A DNA stretch of 64,000 nucleotides, from NCBI RefSeq assembly GCF_014725735.1, contig NZ_CP061368.1:1999225-2063224 (forward strand), in the 5' to 3' direction. A program made the position numbers and the translations under genes. The stretch is from Wenzhouxiangella sp. AB-CW3. GTDB taxonomy: Bacteria; Pseudomonadota; Gammaproteobacteria; Xanthomonadales; Wenzhouxiangellaceae. The notes under the pieces are model-generated. The model was not told the DNA's origin, ran no database searches, and saw only the letters and a list, made by a program, of their open reading frames with translations. Positions 31,042 to 41,228 of the stretch are shown here, piece by piece; position 1 is the stretch's first letter; every line of letters begins with the position of its first letter.

Positions 31042-31128
31042 CGCAGATGAACTCAGATCATCGGAGATCAACGCAGATAACAGGCGTCTGGAACCCTATC
31101 CGTGCTCATCTGCGTGCATCCGCGGAAA
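31042..31128. repeat. Second copy of the CGCAGAT 10-base-period repeat (prfB-lysS gap)
   Basis: On the plus strand, heptamers CGCAGAT, CTCAGAT, CGGAGAT and CGCAGAT start at 31042, 31052, 31062 and 31072, exactly ten bases apart. A shorter opposing arm with ATCTGCG and ATCCGCG lies at about 31108-31124; the outer 18 bases of the arms pair with about three mismatches. It belongs to the same family as the repeat at 10276-10422 but is more diverged. It sits in the mRNA leader of lysS, downstream of prfB. Confidence 0.75.
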
Positions 31129-31140
31129 TTGGCCAATGCC

Positions 31141-32239
31141 CTACTCCAACCCGGCCTGGAGCTGGGCGGCGGCAAATTCGTCGAGGTCGCCATCGAGTAC
31201 CTTCTGGGTATCGGACCGCTCCACGCCGGTGCGCAGGTCCTTGATGCGCGACTGGTCCAGCACATAGTTGCGGATCTGGCTACCCCAGCCGATATCGGCC
31301 TTTTCGTCCTCGGCGGCCTGGGCCTTCTCCTGCTGCTTCTGCAGCTCGAACTCGTAGAGCTTGGCCCGCAGCTGCTTCATGGCCCGATCCTTGTTCTTGT
31401 GCTGTGAGCGGTCGGTCTGGCACTGCACCACGATTCCCGTGGGCTCGTGCGTGATACGCACGGCCGACTCGGTGCGGTTGACGTGCTGACCACCCGCGCC
31501 CGAGGCCCGGTAGACATCGATGCGCAGATCCGAGGGATCGACTTCCACTTCGATGCTGTCATCGATTTCGGGCGAAACGAACACGCTGGCAAACGAGGTA
31601 TGGCGCCGGTTGCCCGAGTCGAACGGCGACTTGCGCACCAGTCGATGCACGCCCGTTTCGGTACGGCACCAGCCGAAGGCGTGGTCGCCTTCAACGCGCA
31701 CCGTTGCGCTCTTGATGCCGGCCACGTCACCGGCCGACACCTCAATCAGTTCCGCTTTCCAGTTGCGACGCTCGGCCCAGCGCAAATACATGCGCAACAG
31801 CATCTCGGCCCAGTCCTGGGCCTCGGTACCGCCGGAGCCGGCCTGAATGTCGATGAAACACGGACGATCATCCATGTCGCCGGAGAACATGCGCTGAAAC
31901 TCCAGTTCCTCGACCTGCTTCTGCAGCGATTCGAGATCACCGCCGACACTGGCCAGGGTCTCCTCGTCATCTTCGGATAGGGCCAGCTCCAGCAACTCGC
32001 CCGCATCGGCCACGCCTTCGATCACCGCCCGCTGTGCGGTCACCAGACGGTCCAGGTCGGAGCGCTCCTTGTTCAGTGCCTGGGCATGATCCGGATCGTT
32101 CCAGACGTCCGGGTCTTCCAGCTCACGGGTGACTTCTTCGAGACGTTCTACCTTGCCATCGTAGTCAAAGATACCCCCTCAGCGCCCGCACACGGCGCTC
32201 CAGGTCGTCCAGAAGATTCTTCAGCGAGGTCTGTTCCAT
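31141..32239 (-). CDS. prfB: Peptide chain release factor 2 with programmed +1 frameshift
   Basis: RF2 (365 residues after frameshifting) reads UGA and UAA stop codons. The first 24 codons start at ATG 32239 and end at CTT before an in-frame TGA at 32167-32165; after a +1 shift the frame continues as CTT-GAC to 31141. The long frame contains the specificity tripeptide SPF (about residues 204-206, in [12 protein letters not shown]) and the catalytic GGQ (about 249-251, in GAGGQHVNR), the same numbering as E. coli to within one residue. A low RF2 level favours the shift, so the gene regulates itself. It sits upstream of lysS, as in E. coli. Confidence 0.96.
32164..32179 (-). promoter_or_regulatory. 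RF2 programmed frameshift signal
   Basis: On the minus strand the sequence reads AGG GGG TAT CTT TGA C. An internal Shine-Dalgarno-like AGGGGG lies three bases before the slippery CTT, and the TGAC context makes a poor stop. This matches the E. coli prfB signal as I know it, base for base. Confidence 0.95.
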
Positions 32240-32271
32240 CGGGCAAGGCTCCGGTCAGTTCAAAGCGGCCT

Positions 32272-32277
32272 ATTGTA
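32272..32277 (-). promoter_or_regulatory. Candidate -10 box for prfB
   Basis: TACAAT on the minus strand lies 33 bases before the prfB ATG. The -35 region 17 bases further is poor. The 80-base gap to cheB holds no gene. Confidence 0.4.
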
Positions 32278-32319
32278 ACGGCCCTGAAAGCGCAATGAAC
32301 ACCCATCATCACAAACGAA

Positions 32320-33453
32320 TCAATGAGCCGCCGAGACCGAGCGCATGATTTCTCCTGCCATCTTGTCCAGTGACAACACCTTGGCCACCCCGCCCAAGCC
32401 GATGGCCGAGCGCGGCATGCCGAACACGATGCAACTGTCTTCGTCCTGGGCCACGGTGTGCGCGCCGGCACGGGACATGGCCAGCAAACCGCGGGCGCCG
32501 TCATCGCCCATGCCGGTGAGAATGAAGCCCGCCGCGTTGCGACCGGCCTGCTCGGCCACGGAGTGAAACAGAACATCGACCGAGGGCTTGTGACGATTGA
32601 CGGGAGCGGCATCGGTCAGGCGAACATGGTACTGGGCACCGCGGCGAATCAACTCCATGTGACGGCCGCCGGGCGCAATCAGGGCGCGCCCGGTAAACAC
32701 CCGGTCGTTGTCACGTGCCTCGCGCACCTCAATGCGACACATGCTGTTGAGCCTCTCGGCAAACATGGCGGTGAACTTCTCCGGCATGTGCTGAACGATC
32801 ACGATTCCCGGCGTAACCGCAGGCAGCGCCGTGAGCACACGCTCCAGGGCCTGTGTGCCGCCGGTCGACGTACCAATCGCCACCACCTGCTGGGTCGTCT
32901 CACTCATCGCGGTTGCCACCGGTGCAACCGCCGGTTCCCGGGTCGAGCCGGCAGGCTCACGCCCGCGGGCAACCGGCTCCGGCCGCCGGGCAACCGACTG
33001 CCCCAGGTTTCTCAGCCGTGCCTGGGCCGCACCCTTGACCGCGGAAACCACATCGTTGGCACCACTGTTGAGAAAATCACTCAGACCCGCCGTGGGCTTG
33101 GTAATGATGCTCACCGCCCCGGCGCTCAGGGCCTGCATGGTGGTTTCGGCACCCTTGACCGTCAGGGTCGAGCAGATCACTACGGGGGTGGGTCGCGCCT
33201 TCATCAGCTTGCGCAGAAACGTCAGCCCGTCCATGCGCGGCATCTCGATATCGAGCACGATGACATCAGGCCATTGCTGTTTCATCTTGCGCATGGCAAA
33301 AATGGGGTCATGCGCGGTGGCGATAACCTCGATGCCCGGATCGGCCGACAGCACGTCACTCAGCACGCGCCGTACCAGTGCCGAATCGTCCACGATCAAT
33401 GCCTTGACGGGTCGACTCACCCCCCCCCGCCTGGTAGCGCCTTGAAGACTCAT
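32320..33453 (-). CDS. cheB: Chemotaxis protein-glutamate methylesterase
   Basis: CheB (377 residues) removes methyl groups from chemoreceptor glutamates when phosphorylated, and can deamidate glutamines. The N-terminal receiver has Asp68 in [14 protein letters not shown] linker rich in Arg-Glu-Pro (about 151-185) leads to the esterase domain. Its catalytic triad is Ser196 ([10 protein letters not shown]), His222 (VQHMPEKF) and Asp318 (GMGDDGARG). The ATG overlaps the cheD stop (ATGA) and has GAGGA upstream. Codons 9-12 contain a run of nine G on the coding strand, just before an in-frame GTG that could serve as a secondary start. Confidence 0.95.
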   Translation of the reverse strand: MSLQGATRRGGVSRPVKALIVDDSALVRRVLSDVLSADPGIEVIATAHDPIFAMRKMKQQWPDVIVLDIEMPRMDGLTFLRKLMKARPTPVVICSTLTVKGAETTMQALSAGAVSIITKPTAGLSDFLNSGANDVVSAVKGAAQARLRNLGQSVARRPEPVARGREPAGSTREPAVAPVATAMSETTQQVVAIGTSTGGTQALERVLTALPAVTPGIVIVQHMPEKFTAMFAERLNSMCRIEVREARDNDRVFTGRALIAPGGRHMELIRRGAQYHVRLTDAAPVNRHKPSVDVLFHSVAEQAGRNAAGFILTGMGDDGARGLLAMSRAGAHTVAQDEDSCIVFGMPRSAIGLGGVAKVLSLDKMAGEIMRSVSAAH

Positions 33454-33980
33454 CTGGTTTCCTCTTGAAATGTATTATGACTGTGACGACCGTACTGAAC
33501 CCAGACATCGCCACTGGCCAGCTCGAAATAGATCTTGCGGTAGCGCACCCCACCCACATCCGCCGCCTTGACCTGAAACCCGTTCTCGTTGAGCATCCGT
33601 CGCCCTTCGTCGGCGTTGACTTGGGCGACGTTGATGGGATTGCCATGAACCTTGATGTTCTCGAACATGTTGCCGCCGCCAAACAGCTTGACCTCGAAAT
33701 CATCGGGGCGGCAACCGTTCTTCCTGATGGTCTTGAGAAAGAACTCGATGGCATCGGTCGCGTAGTAGCCCGGTGCGTAATGAGCACTGCGGGTGTATTG
33801 ACTGCGATCGGTCAGGAGATAGTGACACATGCCACCCAGCTTTCGCTGCGGATGCCACAAGGTGATCGCCACACAGGATCCGAGCAGAGTCGTGATGACG
33901 GTTCGCCCATCTCCAAAATGCAGTTCGCCGGGCGCCAGGTTCACCACCGTGATCTGCGGATCGGAAAGCAGTGACTTCAT
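33450..33980 (-). CDS. cheD: Chemoreceptor glutamine deamidase
   Basis: CheD (176 residues) deamidates receptor glutamines to methylatable glutamates. The catalytic Cys36 and His53 are in [19 protein letters not shown] and GMCHYLL, with the usual 17-residue spacing, and Thr30 fills the conserved third position. The C-terminal half, with [16 protein letters not shown], is typical. It sits between cheR (two bases upstream) and cheB (four-base overlap), so the three adaptation enzymes are made together. Confidence 0.93.
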   Translation of the reverse strand: MKSLLSDPQITVVNLAPGELHFGDGRTVITTLLGSCVAITLWHPQRKLGGMCHYLLTDRSQYTRSAHYAPGYYATDAIEFFLKTIRKNGCRPDDFEVKLFGGGNMFENIKVHGNPINVAQVNADEGRRMLNENGFQVKAADVGGVRYRKIYFELASGDVWVQYGRHSHNTFQEETR

Positions 33981-33982
33981 GC

Positions 33983-34792
33983 TCAGTCCTCTTTCCGGTA
34001 GATGGAGGGCCTGACCAGCCGGATGTTGTCGACCACGCCATTAAGGCTTTCGGCATGACCGACGAACAGCCACCCGCCCGGCACCAGACGGGACAGTACA
34101 TTCCGGACTACGCGCCGCTTGACCTCGGGATCAAAATAAATCAGGACATTGCGCAACAACACAAGGTCAAAACGTCCGAGACTGGACTGGTCATTCATCA
34201 GGTTTCCAGTCTGGAAGCGCACTTTCTGGCGAATTGTGCGGTCGATCATGAACTGGCCCGCCTTTGCGCCCACGCCCTTGAGGCAGCATGCCTTGAGGTA
34301 ACGCTGCGGGATCTTTTCCGCTCGTTCCATCGGGTAAACACCCATGCGGGCCTTCTCGACCACACGGGTACTGATGTCGGTACCCAGGATTTCCCAGTCG
34401 CAGCGGCCGTCCAGGGTCATGATCATGGCCAGGGTATAGGCCTCCTCGCCGCTGGAGCAGGCCGCGCTCCACATCCGAACCCGGCGATTCTGCCACTGCG
34501 GAAGAATCTCTTGCCGCAGAAAGTCAAAGTGATTGTTTTCCCGGAAGAAATAGGTTTCGTTGGTGGTCAGCAGGTCGATGGCCAACTGACGCTCGACACG
34601 CCCCGCGGAGTTGGGCGTGGCATCGCTGATCCACTGAAAGTACTCACGGAAACTGTGGTGCCCCAGCTCCCGGAGTCGCTTGCTGAGACGACCGGCTACC
34701 AGCGCCCGCTTGGCCGGCGACAGATTGATACCGGCCGTTTCGTACATGAGCTTTCTGAACAGCTCGAACTCGGAATCGGTCAGGGCCGGCAC
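33983..34792 (-). CDS. cheR: Chemotaxis protein methyltransferase
   Basis: CheR (about 269 residues) methylates receptor glutamates with S-adenosylmethionine. The N-terminal helical domain is ALTDSEFELFRKLMYETAG, the SAM-binding region MWSAACSSGEEAYTLAMIM, and the C-terminal part LIYFDPEVKRRVVRNVL. The start is uncertain. There is no ATG in the right place; I choose GTG 34792, directly before the conserved LTDSEF. The frame is open up to TTG 34879, with GTG 34864 and TTG 34852 in between, and none has an excellent ribosome site. The beta-subdomain that binds receptor tail pentapeptides in enteric CheR should be checked, since the three nearby receptors carry such tails. Confidence 0.9.
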   Translation of the reverse strand: MPALTDSEFELFRKLMYETAGINLSPAKRALVAGRLSKRLRELGHHSFREYFQWISDATPNSAGRVERQLAIDLLTTNETYFFRENNHFDFLRQEILPQWQNRRVRMWSAACSSGEEAYTLAMIMTLDGRCDWEILGTDISTRVVEKARMGVYPMERAEKIPQRYLKACCLKGVGAKAGQFMIDRTIRQKVRFQTGNLMNDQSSLGRFDLVLLRNVLIYFDPEVKRRVVRNVLSRLVPGGWLFVGHAESLNGVVDNIRLVRPSIYRKED

Positions 34793-34960
34793 ACCGCCCG
34801 GAGGTGGCCGGGATGTCCCGCTGGAAGACCTTGATAAGGTTCTCGATGACAAGATCGACGACACTCCATGAAACGACAAGACACCATGCCCTGCAATTCA
34901 GACTATATAGCCCCGGTCCATCGAGACAACAATCAGACCGGCGATCCTGAGGCTCCCTGG

Positions 34961-36955
34961 TCAAAAGCGAACAAATTCATCCTCCTCCTGCTGCTCACGC
35001 TCGCCATGGCTGGTTCGACTGAGCTGACGGACAGAATCGGTACGCTCCTGATGCCTGGATGCGTTTTCAGCACGATCGGTGAGCATATTGCGATCATGCT
35101 CACCATCGGGTGAACCGATCCCCGACATAAGCTCACTACGCAGCTGGAAATAGGCCACCAGTTGCTGTAGCTGCTCGGCCTGGCCACTCATCTCCTCGGA
35201 GGTCGAGGCCAACTCTTCGGAAGAAGAGGCCGACTGCTGCGTGGTCGAATTCAACTGCTCCATGGAATCGTTGATCTGCCTGGCCCCGGAGGCCTGCTCC
35301 TCGGAAGCAGCCGAGATTTCCTCGACCAGGTCGGCCGTTTTCTGGATCGACGGCACCATCTGTTCAAGCAACTGCCCGGCCTGCTCGGCCAGGCTCACAC
35401 TGCCCTGGGCCACCTCGCCGATTTCCTGTGCCGCCACCTGGCTGCGCTCGGCCAGCTTACGCACTTCGGCGGCCACCACCGCGAAACCCTTGCCATGTTC
35501 GCCGGCGCGCGCCGCCTCGATGGCCGCATTGAGCGCCAGCAGATTGGTCTGGTAGGCAATCTCGTCGATGATCGAGATCTTCTCGGCAATCTCCTTCATC
35601 GCGCCGACCGTCTTGCCGACAGCCTCACCACCTTCACCGGCCTCCCGTGCCGCCTTGGCCGACATCTCGTTGGTCACGCGGGAGTTCTCCTTGTTCTGCT
35701 CGATGGAAGCGGCCATCTGCTCGACCGCGGAAGTGGTTTCCTCGACACTGGCCGCCTGCTCGCTGGAGCCCTGACTCAGGCTCTGTGCCGTGGCCGACAC
35801 CTCCTCGGAAGCCGATGACATGGAAGTCGCCACGCCCTTGATGTCGCCAATCACCTCGTACAGTCTGGCGGTCATGCGCTGAAGCGCATCGAGCAACTGA
35901 CCCATCTCGTCCTTGCGATCAACCTCGATCTCTGCGGTCAGGTCGCCCTCGGCAAGTTGGTCGGCAAGCGCCTGGGCCCGCTGTACCGGATGAACAATAC
36001 TTCGGGTGATTATCCAGGCCATGAGTATTCCCAGGCCCAGTGCAATCAAACTTACAATGATCTGCATGGCAATGCCGCGCTGGTTGCGCGTAGCCACCTG
36101 CGAGCCGAGTTCATCCTGTGTGGCGACGATACCGGCGGCAAGCTCTTCGAGCTGCTGTGTCACTCGTTCTCCAGCCGGATCGAGTCGTTGCTCCCTCAGT
36201 TGATTGCGATCGAGCATCGTGGTCACCAGTTCCTCGAATGATTCGAGAAACTCCTCGTGGGCCTCGACCAGCTCCTCGACCATGGCCATTCGCATGGGGT
36301 TTTCAAGGGTATCCAGCAACCCTACCAGTGCGCCACTGAAGTTTCGAAACTCACTGCGCACACGATCCGCATCCCCCATGGCATAGGAGTCGAGAAAACG
36401 GCCGGTATAGATCTGTGCCAGCAGCAGGTGACGCATGGCCACGGCAGCCTCGTAGGCACCATCCATATCTCCGTCAGCCCGCGAGCTGACCAGCACCTGG
36501 CTGAGCTGCTGTTCCATGAATTCCGCGTCGGGATCTATGTAGTCAAAGACCAGGTCGTCCCTGCGCTCCATCAGTCCCCGGATTTCTTCGAATACCGAAT
36601 CAAACTCCTCGAGAGCGGATTCAATCTGGTCAAAATAGATCCGCTGAGCCTCGGTCGCATTGGCTCGCATATCCTCCAGCGCTGAGCGCAGGTCCGACAT
36701 GGCTTCACGCTGAGCCTCGAGATCGGTTTCCGAACTGCTGTGGTTATACTCCAGCGCCATCAGGCGCATGCGAAGGAGATCGGCATTGGCGGAAGTCGCA
36801 TCGTTTCCGCTGATGGCCAGTTCACGATAATCGCCGAAATCATTCGTGGCCCCGGTCAGTGCCCAGAAAGACATGATGGTTGCACTGACCAGCAACAGCA
36901 GGATCAGGCCAAACCCGATGCCCAGCTTCCACGCCATTCTCAGATCCTTGAGCAT
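34961..36955 (-). CDS. Methyl-accepting chemotaxis protein, large helical sensor
   Basis: A 664-residue receptor. Membrane segments are at about 10-32 and 297-320, enclosing a mostly helical periplasmic domain of about 260 residues, the size of HBM-type sensors (McpS-like). A HAMP domain follows ([17 protein letters not shown]), then the signalling hairpin with the conserved tip [21 protein letters not shown]. The protein ends in EFVRF, a likely CheR/CheB tether. Its signalling domain is nearly identical at DNA level to that of the next receptor gene (37.0-38.8 kb). No ligand can be assigned. Confidence 0.93.
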   Translation of the reverse strand: MLKDLRMAWKLGIGFGLILLLLVSATIMSFWALTGATNDFGDYRELAISGNDATSANADLLRMRLMALEYNHSSSETDLEAQREAMSDLRSALEDMRANATEAQRIYFDQIESALEEFDSVFEEIRGLMERRDDLVFDYIDPDAEFMEQQLSQVLVSSRADGDMDGAYEAAVAMRHLLLAQIYTGRFLDSYAMGDADRVRSEFRNFSGALVGLLDTLENPMRMAMVEELVEAHEEFLESFEELVTTMLDRNQLREQRLDPAGERVTQQLEELAAGIVATQDELGSQVATRNQRGIAMQIIVSLIALGLGILMAWIITRSIVHPVQRAQALADQLAEGDLTAEIEVDRKDEMGQLLDALQRMTARLYEVIGDIKGVATSMSSASEEVSATAQSLSQGSSEQAASVEETTSAVEQMAASIEQNKENSRVTNEMSAKAAREAGEGGEAVGKTVGAMKEIAEKISIIDEIAYQTNLLALNAAIEAARAGEHGKGFAVVAAEVRKLAERSQVAAQEIGEVAQGSVSLAEQAGQLLEQMVPSIQKTADLVEEISAASEEQASGARQINDSMEQLNSTTQQSASSSEELASTSEEMSGQAEQLQQLVAYFQLRSELMSGIGSPDGEHDRNMLTDRAENASRHQERTDSVRQLSRTSHGEREQQEEDEFVRF
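35213..35739. repeat. Near-identical DNA segment shared by two MCP genes (copy 1)
   Basis: This part of the first receptor matches 37248-37774 of the second at a constant offset of 2035 bases. The match includes uninterrupted runs of 150 bases (35213-35362) and 109 bases (35631-35739), with third-position changes between. The sensor-coding parts outside show no such similarity. Confidence 0.85.
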
Positions 36956-37040
36956 GTTCTCTCTCCTTCCCTCATGCTGTCCGGTTCACCCGCAAGCGAC
37001 CACCGGTTTCGTTGTTCAACTGCGGCTGATGTTCGTGCCA

Positions 37041-38786
37041 TCAGAAACGCACAAAGTCTGCCGTGGCGGGCTCAGCCTTTCCTGCCTGAACCGGCCGGCG
37101 CCGCGCACTGTTCTCAAAGCCACTCCTTGATTCTGGCCTGTTTCGGCCCTGACCCGAAGCGACCCGCCCTTCGCGCAGACGAAAATAGGCGACCAGCTGC
37201 TGAAGTTGCTGAGCCTGGCTACTCATCTCCTCGGAGGTCGAGGCCAGCTCTTCGGAAGAAGAGGCCGACTGCTGCGTGGTCGAATTCAACTGCTCCATGG
37301 AATCGTTGATCTGCCTGGCCCCGGAGGCCTGCTCCTCGGAAGCAGCCGAGATTTCCTCGACCAGGTCGGCCGTTTTCTGGATCGACGGCACCATCTGCTC
37401 AAGCAACTGCCCGGCCTGCTCGGCCAGGCTCACACTGCCCTGGGCAACTTCACCGATCTCCTGAGCCGCCACCTGGCTGCGCTCGGCCAGCTTGCGCACT
37501 TCGGCGGCCACCACCGCGAAACCCTTGCCATGTTCGCCGGCGCGTGCCGCCTCGATGGCCGCATTAAGCGCCAGCAGATTGGTCTGGTAGGCGATCTCGT
37601 CGATGATCGAGATCTTCTCGGCAATCTCCTTCATCGCGCCAACCGTCTTGCCGACGGCCTCGCCGCCTTCACCGGCCTCCCGTGCCGCCTTGGCCGACAT
37701 CTCGTTGGTCACGCGGGAGTTCTCCTTGTTCTGCTCGATGGAAGCGGCCATCTGCTCGACCGCGGAAGTGGTTTGCTCGACACTGGCCGCCTGCTCGCTG
37801 GAACCCTGACTCAGGGTCTGGGCAGTTGCCGACACCTGCTCCGACGCCGACGCCAGCGAATCGGAACCAGCCCGAACATCACCGATGATCTGCCCCAGCT
37901 TCTGCTGCATTTCGCGCATGGCACCCAGCAGCTGGCCACCTTCATCGTTGCTGGTGACTTCTATCTCGCTGGTCAGATCACCTTCGGCCAGCCGTTGGGC
38001 AGCCTCTCGGGCCCGGTTAAGCGAGCCTCCCAGGCGCCAGTAGACCATCAACAGGGAACCGGCCACCATCATCACCATCAGTAGCAAAGCCACCAGCACG
38101 CCAATAAATGCCCTTTGCTGAGCGGCCTCGGCCGTATCAATGGCGCCCTGGGTGCGCTGGTCGACCAGCAGATAGAACTCGTCGAGCGGCTCCATGATGC
38201 GGGCTGCCTGACGGAAATACTCGTCGCTGAACATCATTTCACGGGCCCGACCCAGATCGCCCCCGGCATCCTCGCCAATACTCCGCGTCGATTGATTGCG
38301 GACCAGGTCCATGGCCTCGGCCTCCGTACGGGCCAGGGCACTGGATCGCTCCAGCGAGCGGTCGAGCTGGGCGAACTCCTCCTCGGTAAAGCCGGCCTCG
38401 CGAAACATATCCAGCAATGCGACCTGCTGGTCCGAGTCGGGCCGCGGCACGTCACCTGCGGCAACGAAATCCCAGTAGATGCGATGATAGTCTTCGGGCC
38501 GTGGCTGCTCTCCGGCACGAATGGCAATGATGTCGTTGTAAATCTGCTCGAAACGAGGCTCGCCGGTGACCACGAAGGCGCGCGCAAACCGGGTCAGGTT
38601 GACCGAACTTTCACGCATTTCGTTGGCCATCGCGATGGATTCCTGGCGGTTGACCTCCGCCTCTCTCAGGTCATTGGCTGCACCGCGATAGTTGGTCACC
38701 GCAGTCAATGCAAGGAGCGCCAGCACCAGGTTGATGCTGCCCAGCACGATGAAAATGGTCCGAATCTTGAGGTTGGAAAACCACAT
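37041..38786 (-). CDS. Methyl-accepting chemotaxis protein
   Basis: A 581-residue receptor. Membrane helices are at about 10-30 and 226-249, with a periplasmic helical domain of about 195 residues that includes [20 protein letters not shown], a pattern I associate with four-helix-bundle type sensors. HAMP ([14 protein letters not shown]) and a signalling domain follow, with the tip [21 protein letters not shown]. It ends in DFVRF. The signalling DNA is almost the same as in the neighbouring MCP at 34961-36955, indicating duplication or gene conversion. It lies between cheW and that MCP on one strand, with short gaps (33 and 85 bases). Confidence 0.93.
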   Translation of the reverse strand: MWFSNLKIRTIFIVLGSINLVLALLALTAVTNYRGAANDLREAEVNRQESIAMANEMRESSVNLTRFARAFVVTGEPRFEQIYNDIIAIRAGEQPRPEDYHRIYWDFVAAGDVPRPDSDQQVALLDMFREAGFTEEEFAQLDRSLERSSALARTEAEAMDLVRNQSTRSIGEDAGGDLGRAREMMFSDEYFRQAARIMEPLDEFYLLVDQRTQGAIDTAEAAQQRAFIGVLVALLLMVMMVAGSLLMVYWRLGGSLNRAREAAQRLAEGDLTSEIEVTSNDEGGQLLGAMREMQQKLGQIIGDVRAGSDSLASASEQVSATAQTLSQGSSEQAASVEQTTSAVEQMAASIEQNKENSRVTNEMSAKAAREAGEGGEAVGKTVGAMKEIAEKISIIDEIAYQTNLLALNAAIEAARAGEHGKGFAVVAAEVRKLAERSQVAAQEIGEVAQGSVSLAEQAGQLLEQMVPSIQKTADLVEEISAASEEQASGARQINDSMEQLNSTTQQSASSSEELASTSEEMSSQAQQLQQLVAYFRLREGRVASGQGRNRPESRSGFENSARRRPVQAGKAEPATADFVRF

Positions 38787-38819
38787 GTCCTGGTCTTTCT
38801 CCCGCCCCGGGGGGCACTG

Positions 38820-39401
38820 TCATTGGCCGGATCCGGTGTCCTCCTGATCCGCAGGTGAATGTTCTTCGGCGACCTGTTCCGTGGCTTCGCTGACCTGGGC
38901 CAGCTCATCCATGGACAGGACGCGTTCTTCTGCCAGCAGGATCACGAATTGATCGTCGACCTTGCCCATGCCGCGCACGAAGTCCGGGCCGATGCGTGCC
39001 CCGAACTCCGGGGCCCGGCGAATCTGTTCCGGCGGAATCTCGACCACTTCGGAGACACTGTCGACCATGACCCCCAGGTCCTGCTTCAACTGGCCGCGCG
39101 AGATCTCGATGACCACGACACAAGTGCGCTTGGTGACCTCGGATTCGGGCAGTCCGAATCGGCGTGCCAGATTGATGACCGGCACGACCTCCCCGCGCAG
39201 GCTGATCACCCCCTGGACAAACTCCGGCATCATGGGCATGCGCGTGGGGCGGCTGTACTCCAGAATCTCGCGCACATGCAGAATCCCGAAGCCGTACAAC
39301 TCGTTGTCGAGTCGAAAGGTCAGAAACTGTCGATCCTGCTCGGCCTGTGCCTGGCGGGCCGTGGGATCGGTAGGCTGTGCGCTCGAACTGCTGTGCGTCA
39401 T
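38820..39401 (-). CDS. cheW: CheW-type coupling protein (second chemotaxis cluster)
   Basis: A 193-residue CheW that links receptors to CheA. The single CheW domain starts at about residue 25 (FLTFRLDNELYGFGILHVREIL) and contains MPEFVQGVISLRGEVVPVINLARRFGL, the family hallmark. A C-terminal acidic tail of about 30 residues is longer than in E. coli CheW. It is surrounded by receptor genes (gap of nine bases to the upstream MCP), so it may favour these receptors. A second CheW is encoded at 43353-43853 in the main operon. Confidence 0.92.
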   Translation of the reverse strand: MTHSSSSAQPTDPTARQAQAEQDRQFLTFRLDNELYGFGILHVREILEYSRPTRMPMMPEFVQGVISLRGEVVPVINLARRFGLPESEVTKRTCVVVIEISRGQLKQDLGVMVDSVSEVVEIPPEQIRRAPEFGARIGPDFVRGMGKVDDQFVILLAEERVLSMDELAQVSEATEQVAEEHSPADQEDTGSGQ

Positions 39402-39410
39402 GGTGATCCT

Positions 39411-41069
39411 CTAGAATCGAACAAAATCGGACTCGTCGCTGTCGCTGCGAATCGCTGCCTTTCGTGGTGCAACCGGGTCATTGCCGTGTTCCTCGCTGGG
39501 CCGCCTGCCACGACGCGAAGAAAGTCCGCGTGAGTCACTAGCCGGCAACTCGCCACCGCCGACGAACCCGGCTTCGCTGACTCGGAAGAAAGTCATGAGC
39601 TGCTGCAACTGTTCTGCCTGACCACTCATCTCCTCGGAGGTCGAAGCCAGTTCCTCGGATGAGGAAGCGGCCTGCTCGGTGGTGGAGTTGAGTTGCCCCA
39701 TGGCGTCGTTGATCTGGCGTGCGCCGGCCGCCTGTTCGGTGGAGGCTGCGCTTATTTCCTTGACCAGATCGGAGGTTTTCTGGATCGAGGGCACCATGCG
39801 CTCTAGCAGCTCGCCGGCCTGCTCGGCCAGGCCCACACTGCCCTGGGCCACCTCACCAATCTCCTGAGCCGCCACCTGGCTGCGCTCGGCCAGTTTGCGC
39901 ACTTCGGCGGCGACCACCGCGAATCCCTTGCCATGCTCGCCGGCACGCGCCGCCTCGATGGCCGCGTTGAGCGCCAGCAGGTTGGTCTGGTAGGCAATCT
40001 CGTCAATGATCGAGATCTTCTCGGCGATGGACTTCATCGCATCGACCGTCTTGCCCACGGCCTCGCCGCCCTCGGCGGCTTCGCGCGCCGCCTTGTCGGC
40101 CATATCATTGGTAATGCGGGCATTTTCGTTGTTCTGCTCGATCGAGGCCGACATCTGCTCCACCGAAGAAGTGGTCTGTTCGACCCCGGCGGCCTGCTCA
40201 CTGGCTCCCTGGCTCAGGCTCTGGGCAGTGGACGAGACTTCTTCCGAAGCCGAGGCCAGAGCGCTGGAGGCGCCATTGACCTCACCAACCACCTGGGTCA
40301 GGCGTGCAATCATGTCCTGCATGGCTTCAAGCAGCCGACCGATCTCATCGCGCGACCCGACCTCGATCTTCTGAGTCAGATCGCCTTCGGCCAGCCCACG
40401 GGCAATCTGCAAGGCCCGGTCCAGCGGGCCGGTAATGCCACGCAGAAGCAGTATGCTGAATATCCCCGACAACAACAGGCCGATCAGGATAATGCCGACC
40501 GTCAGGTTTCGCTGCCGTGCATATGCGGCCGTGGCGGCGCCATACTCTTCTCCGGCAACCTGAACCTGGAGATCCACCAAGGCGGCAATAGCCTCTCCGA
40601 CCGGCTCGTAGAGCGGCCGGATCTGAGACTGGATCATCATTTCGGCATATTCGATCTCACCCTCGCGCAACTCGATCACCACTTCCCGCAGGGCATCGAC
40701 GAATGCACCACGCACTTCGGCAAATTCGCCGGCCAGGATCTCTTCTTCCGGTGTCAGGTAGGTCTGCAGGTAGTCCGACCAGATCTCGTCGATGCGGCTT
40801 ATGTTGCCCTCAACACGATTGGCTTGCCGACGCACGTACTCTTCACTGGGTGTCACCACCGACGACACCAGGGCGTAGCGATTCTGATTGAGCAAGTGAC
40901 GAATTTCGGTCAACTGGTTGATGACGACGGTGCGATCCTCATAGACCGTCTCCAGGCCGGCAACCGTACGGTTCATGCCGCTCAACCCGGTCACGCCGAT
41001 CACGACCAGCAGCACCGCCATGCTGCCGACCAGAATCGCAAGTTTGATCTTTACCGAAAGATTCTTCAA
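39411..41069 (-). CDS. Methyl-accepting chemotaxis protein, TTG start
   Basis: A 552-residue receptor starting at TTG 41069. The start is chosen because [20 protein letters not shown] is a standard MCP N-terminus and GAGGA lies seven bases before it; the longer frame to 41210 would add 47 residues of unrelated, promoter-containing sequence. Membrane helices are near 8-30 and about 195-217, followed by HAMP ([14 protein letters not shown]) and the signalling domain with the tip [21 protein letters not shown]. It ends in DFVRF. Its signalling domain is clearly related to those of the two other MCPs but more diverged. A FliA-type promoter lies about 100 bases upstream. Confidence 0.92.
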   Translation of the reverse strand: MKNLSVKIKLAILVGSMAVLLVVIGVTGLSGMNRTVAGLETVYEDRTVVINQLTEIRHLLNQNRYALVSSVVTPSEEYVRRQANRVEGNISRIDEIWSDYLQTYLTPEEEILAGEFAEVRGAFVDALREVVIELREGEIEYAEMMIQSQIRPLYEPVGEAIAALVDLQVQVAGEEYGAATAAYARQRNLTVGIILIGLLLSGIFSILLLRGITGPLDRALQIARGLAEGDLTQKIEVGSRDEIGRLLEAMQDMIARLTQVVGEVNGASSALASASEEVSSTAQSLSQGASEQAAGVEQTTSSVEQMSASIEQNNENARITNDMADKAAREAAEGGEAVGKTVDAMKSIAEKISIIDEIAYQTNLLALNAAIEAARAGEHGKGFAVVAAEVRKLAERSQVAAQEIGEVAQGSVGLAEQAGELLERMVPSIQKTSDLVKEISAASTEQAAGARQINDAMGQLNSTTEQAASSSEELASTSEEMSGQAEQLQQLMTFFRVSEAGFVGGGELPASDSRGLSSRRGRRPSEEHGNDPVAPRKAAIRSDSDESDFVRF

Positions 41070-41172
41070 TGTTGCGTCCTCAACTGGTCCTGGATCAATT
41101 GTTGATGTGCCTATGGCCATGGCATGCAAACGCCGTGCCCGCGCTGTCGTACACGCATGGCCTGTACCGTTT

Positions 41173-41199
41173 GTAGCGGCCTGCCCGGCCATTGCTTTA
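41173..41199 (-). promoter_or_regulatory. FliA (sigma-28) type promoter for the MCP/cheR-D-B cluster
   Basis: On the minus strand TAAAGCAA (41199-41192), an 11-base spacer, and GCCGCTAC (41180-41173). The sigma-28 consensus is TAAAGTTT-N11-GCCGATAA, so the spacing is exact and the key TAAAG and GCCG are kept. It lies about 100 bases before the TTG start of the receptor gene, the first gene of the cluster. Confidence 0.6.
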
Positions 41200-41228
41200 G
41201 CCGACAGCAAACTTTTTCACCCTCCTTC

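Noticed and set aside
31042-31128. Evenly spaced heptamers could suggest a CRISPR-like array
   Set aside because: Units are 7 bases with 3-base spacers, arranged as an inverted repeat; no repeat-spacer structure and no cas genes.
34868-35113. Plus-strand frame of 81 codons in the cheR-MCP gap
   Set aside because: Most of it is antisense to the MCP C-terminus; no ribosome site or homology that I can see.
41070-41210. Upstream extension of the MCP gene to 41210
   Set aside because: The region contains the FliA-type promoter, and the standard MCP N-terminus with a ribosome site begins at TTG 41069.
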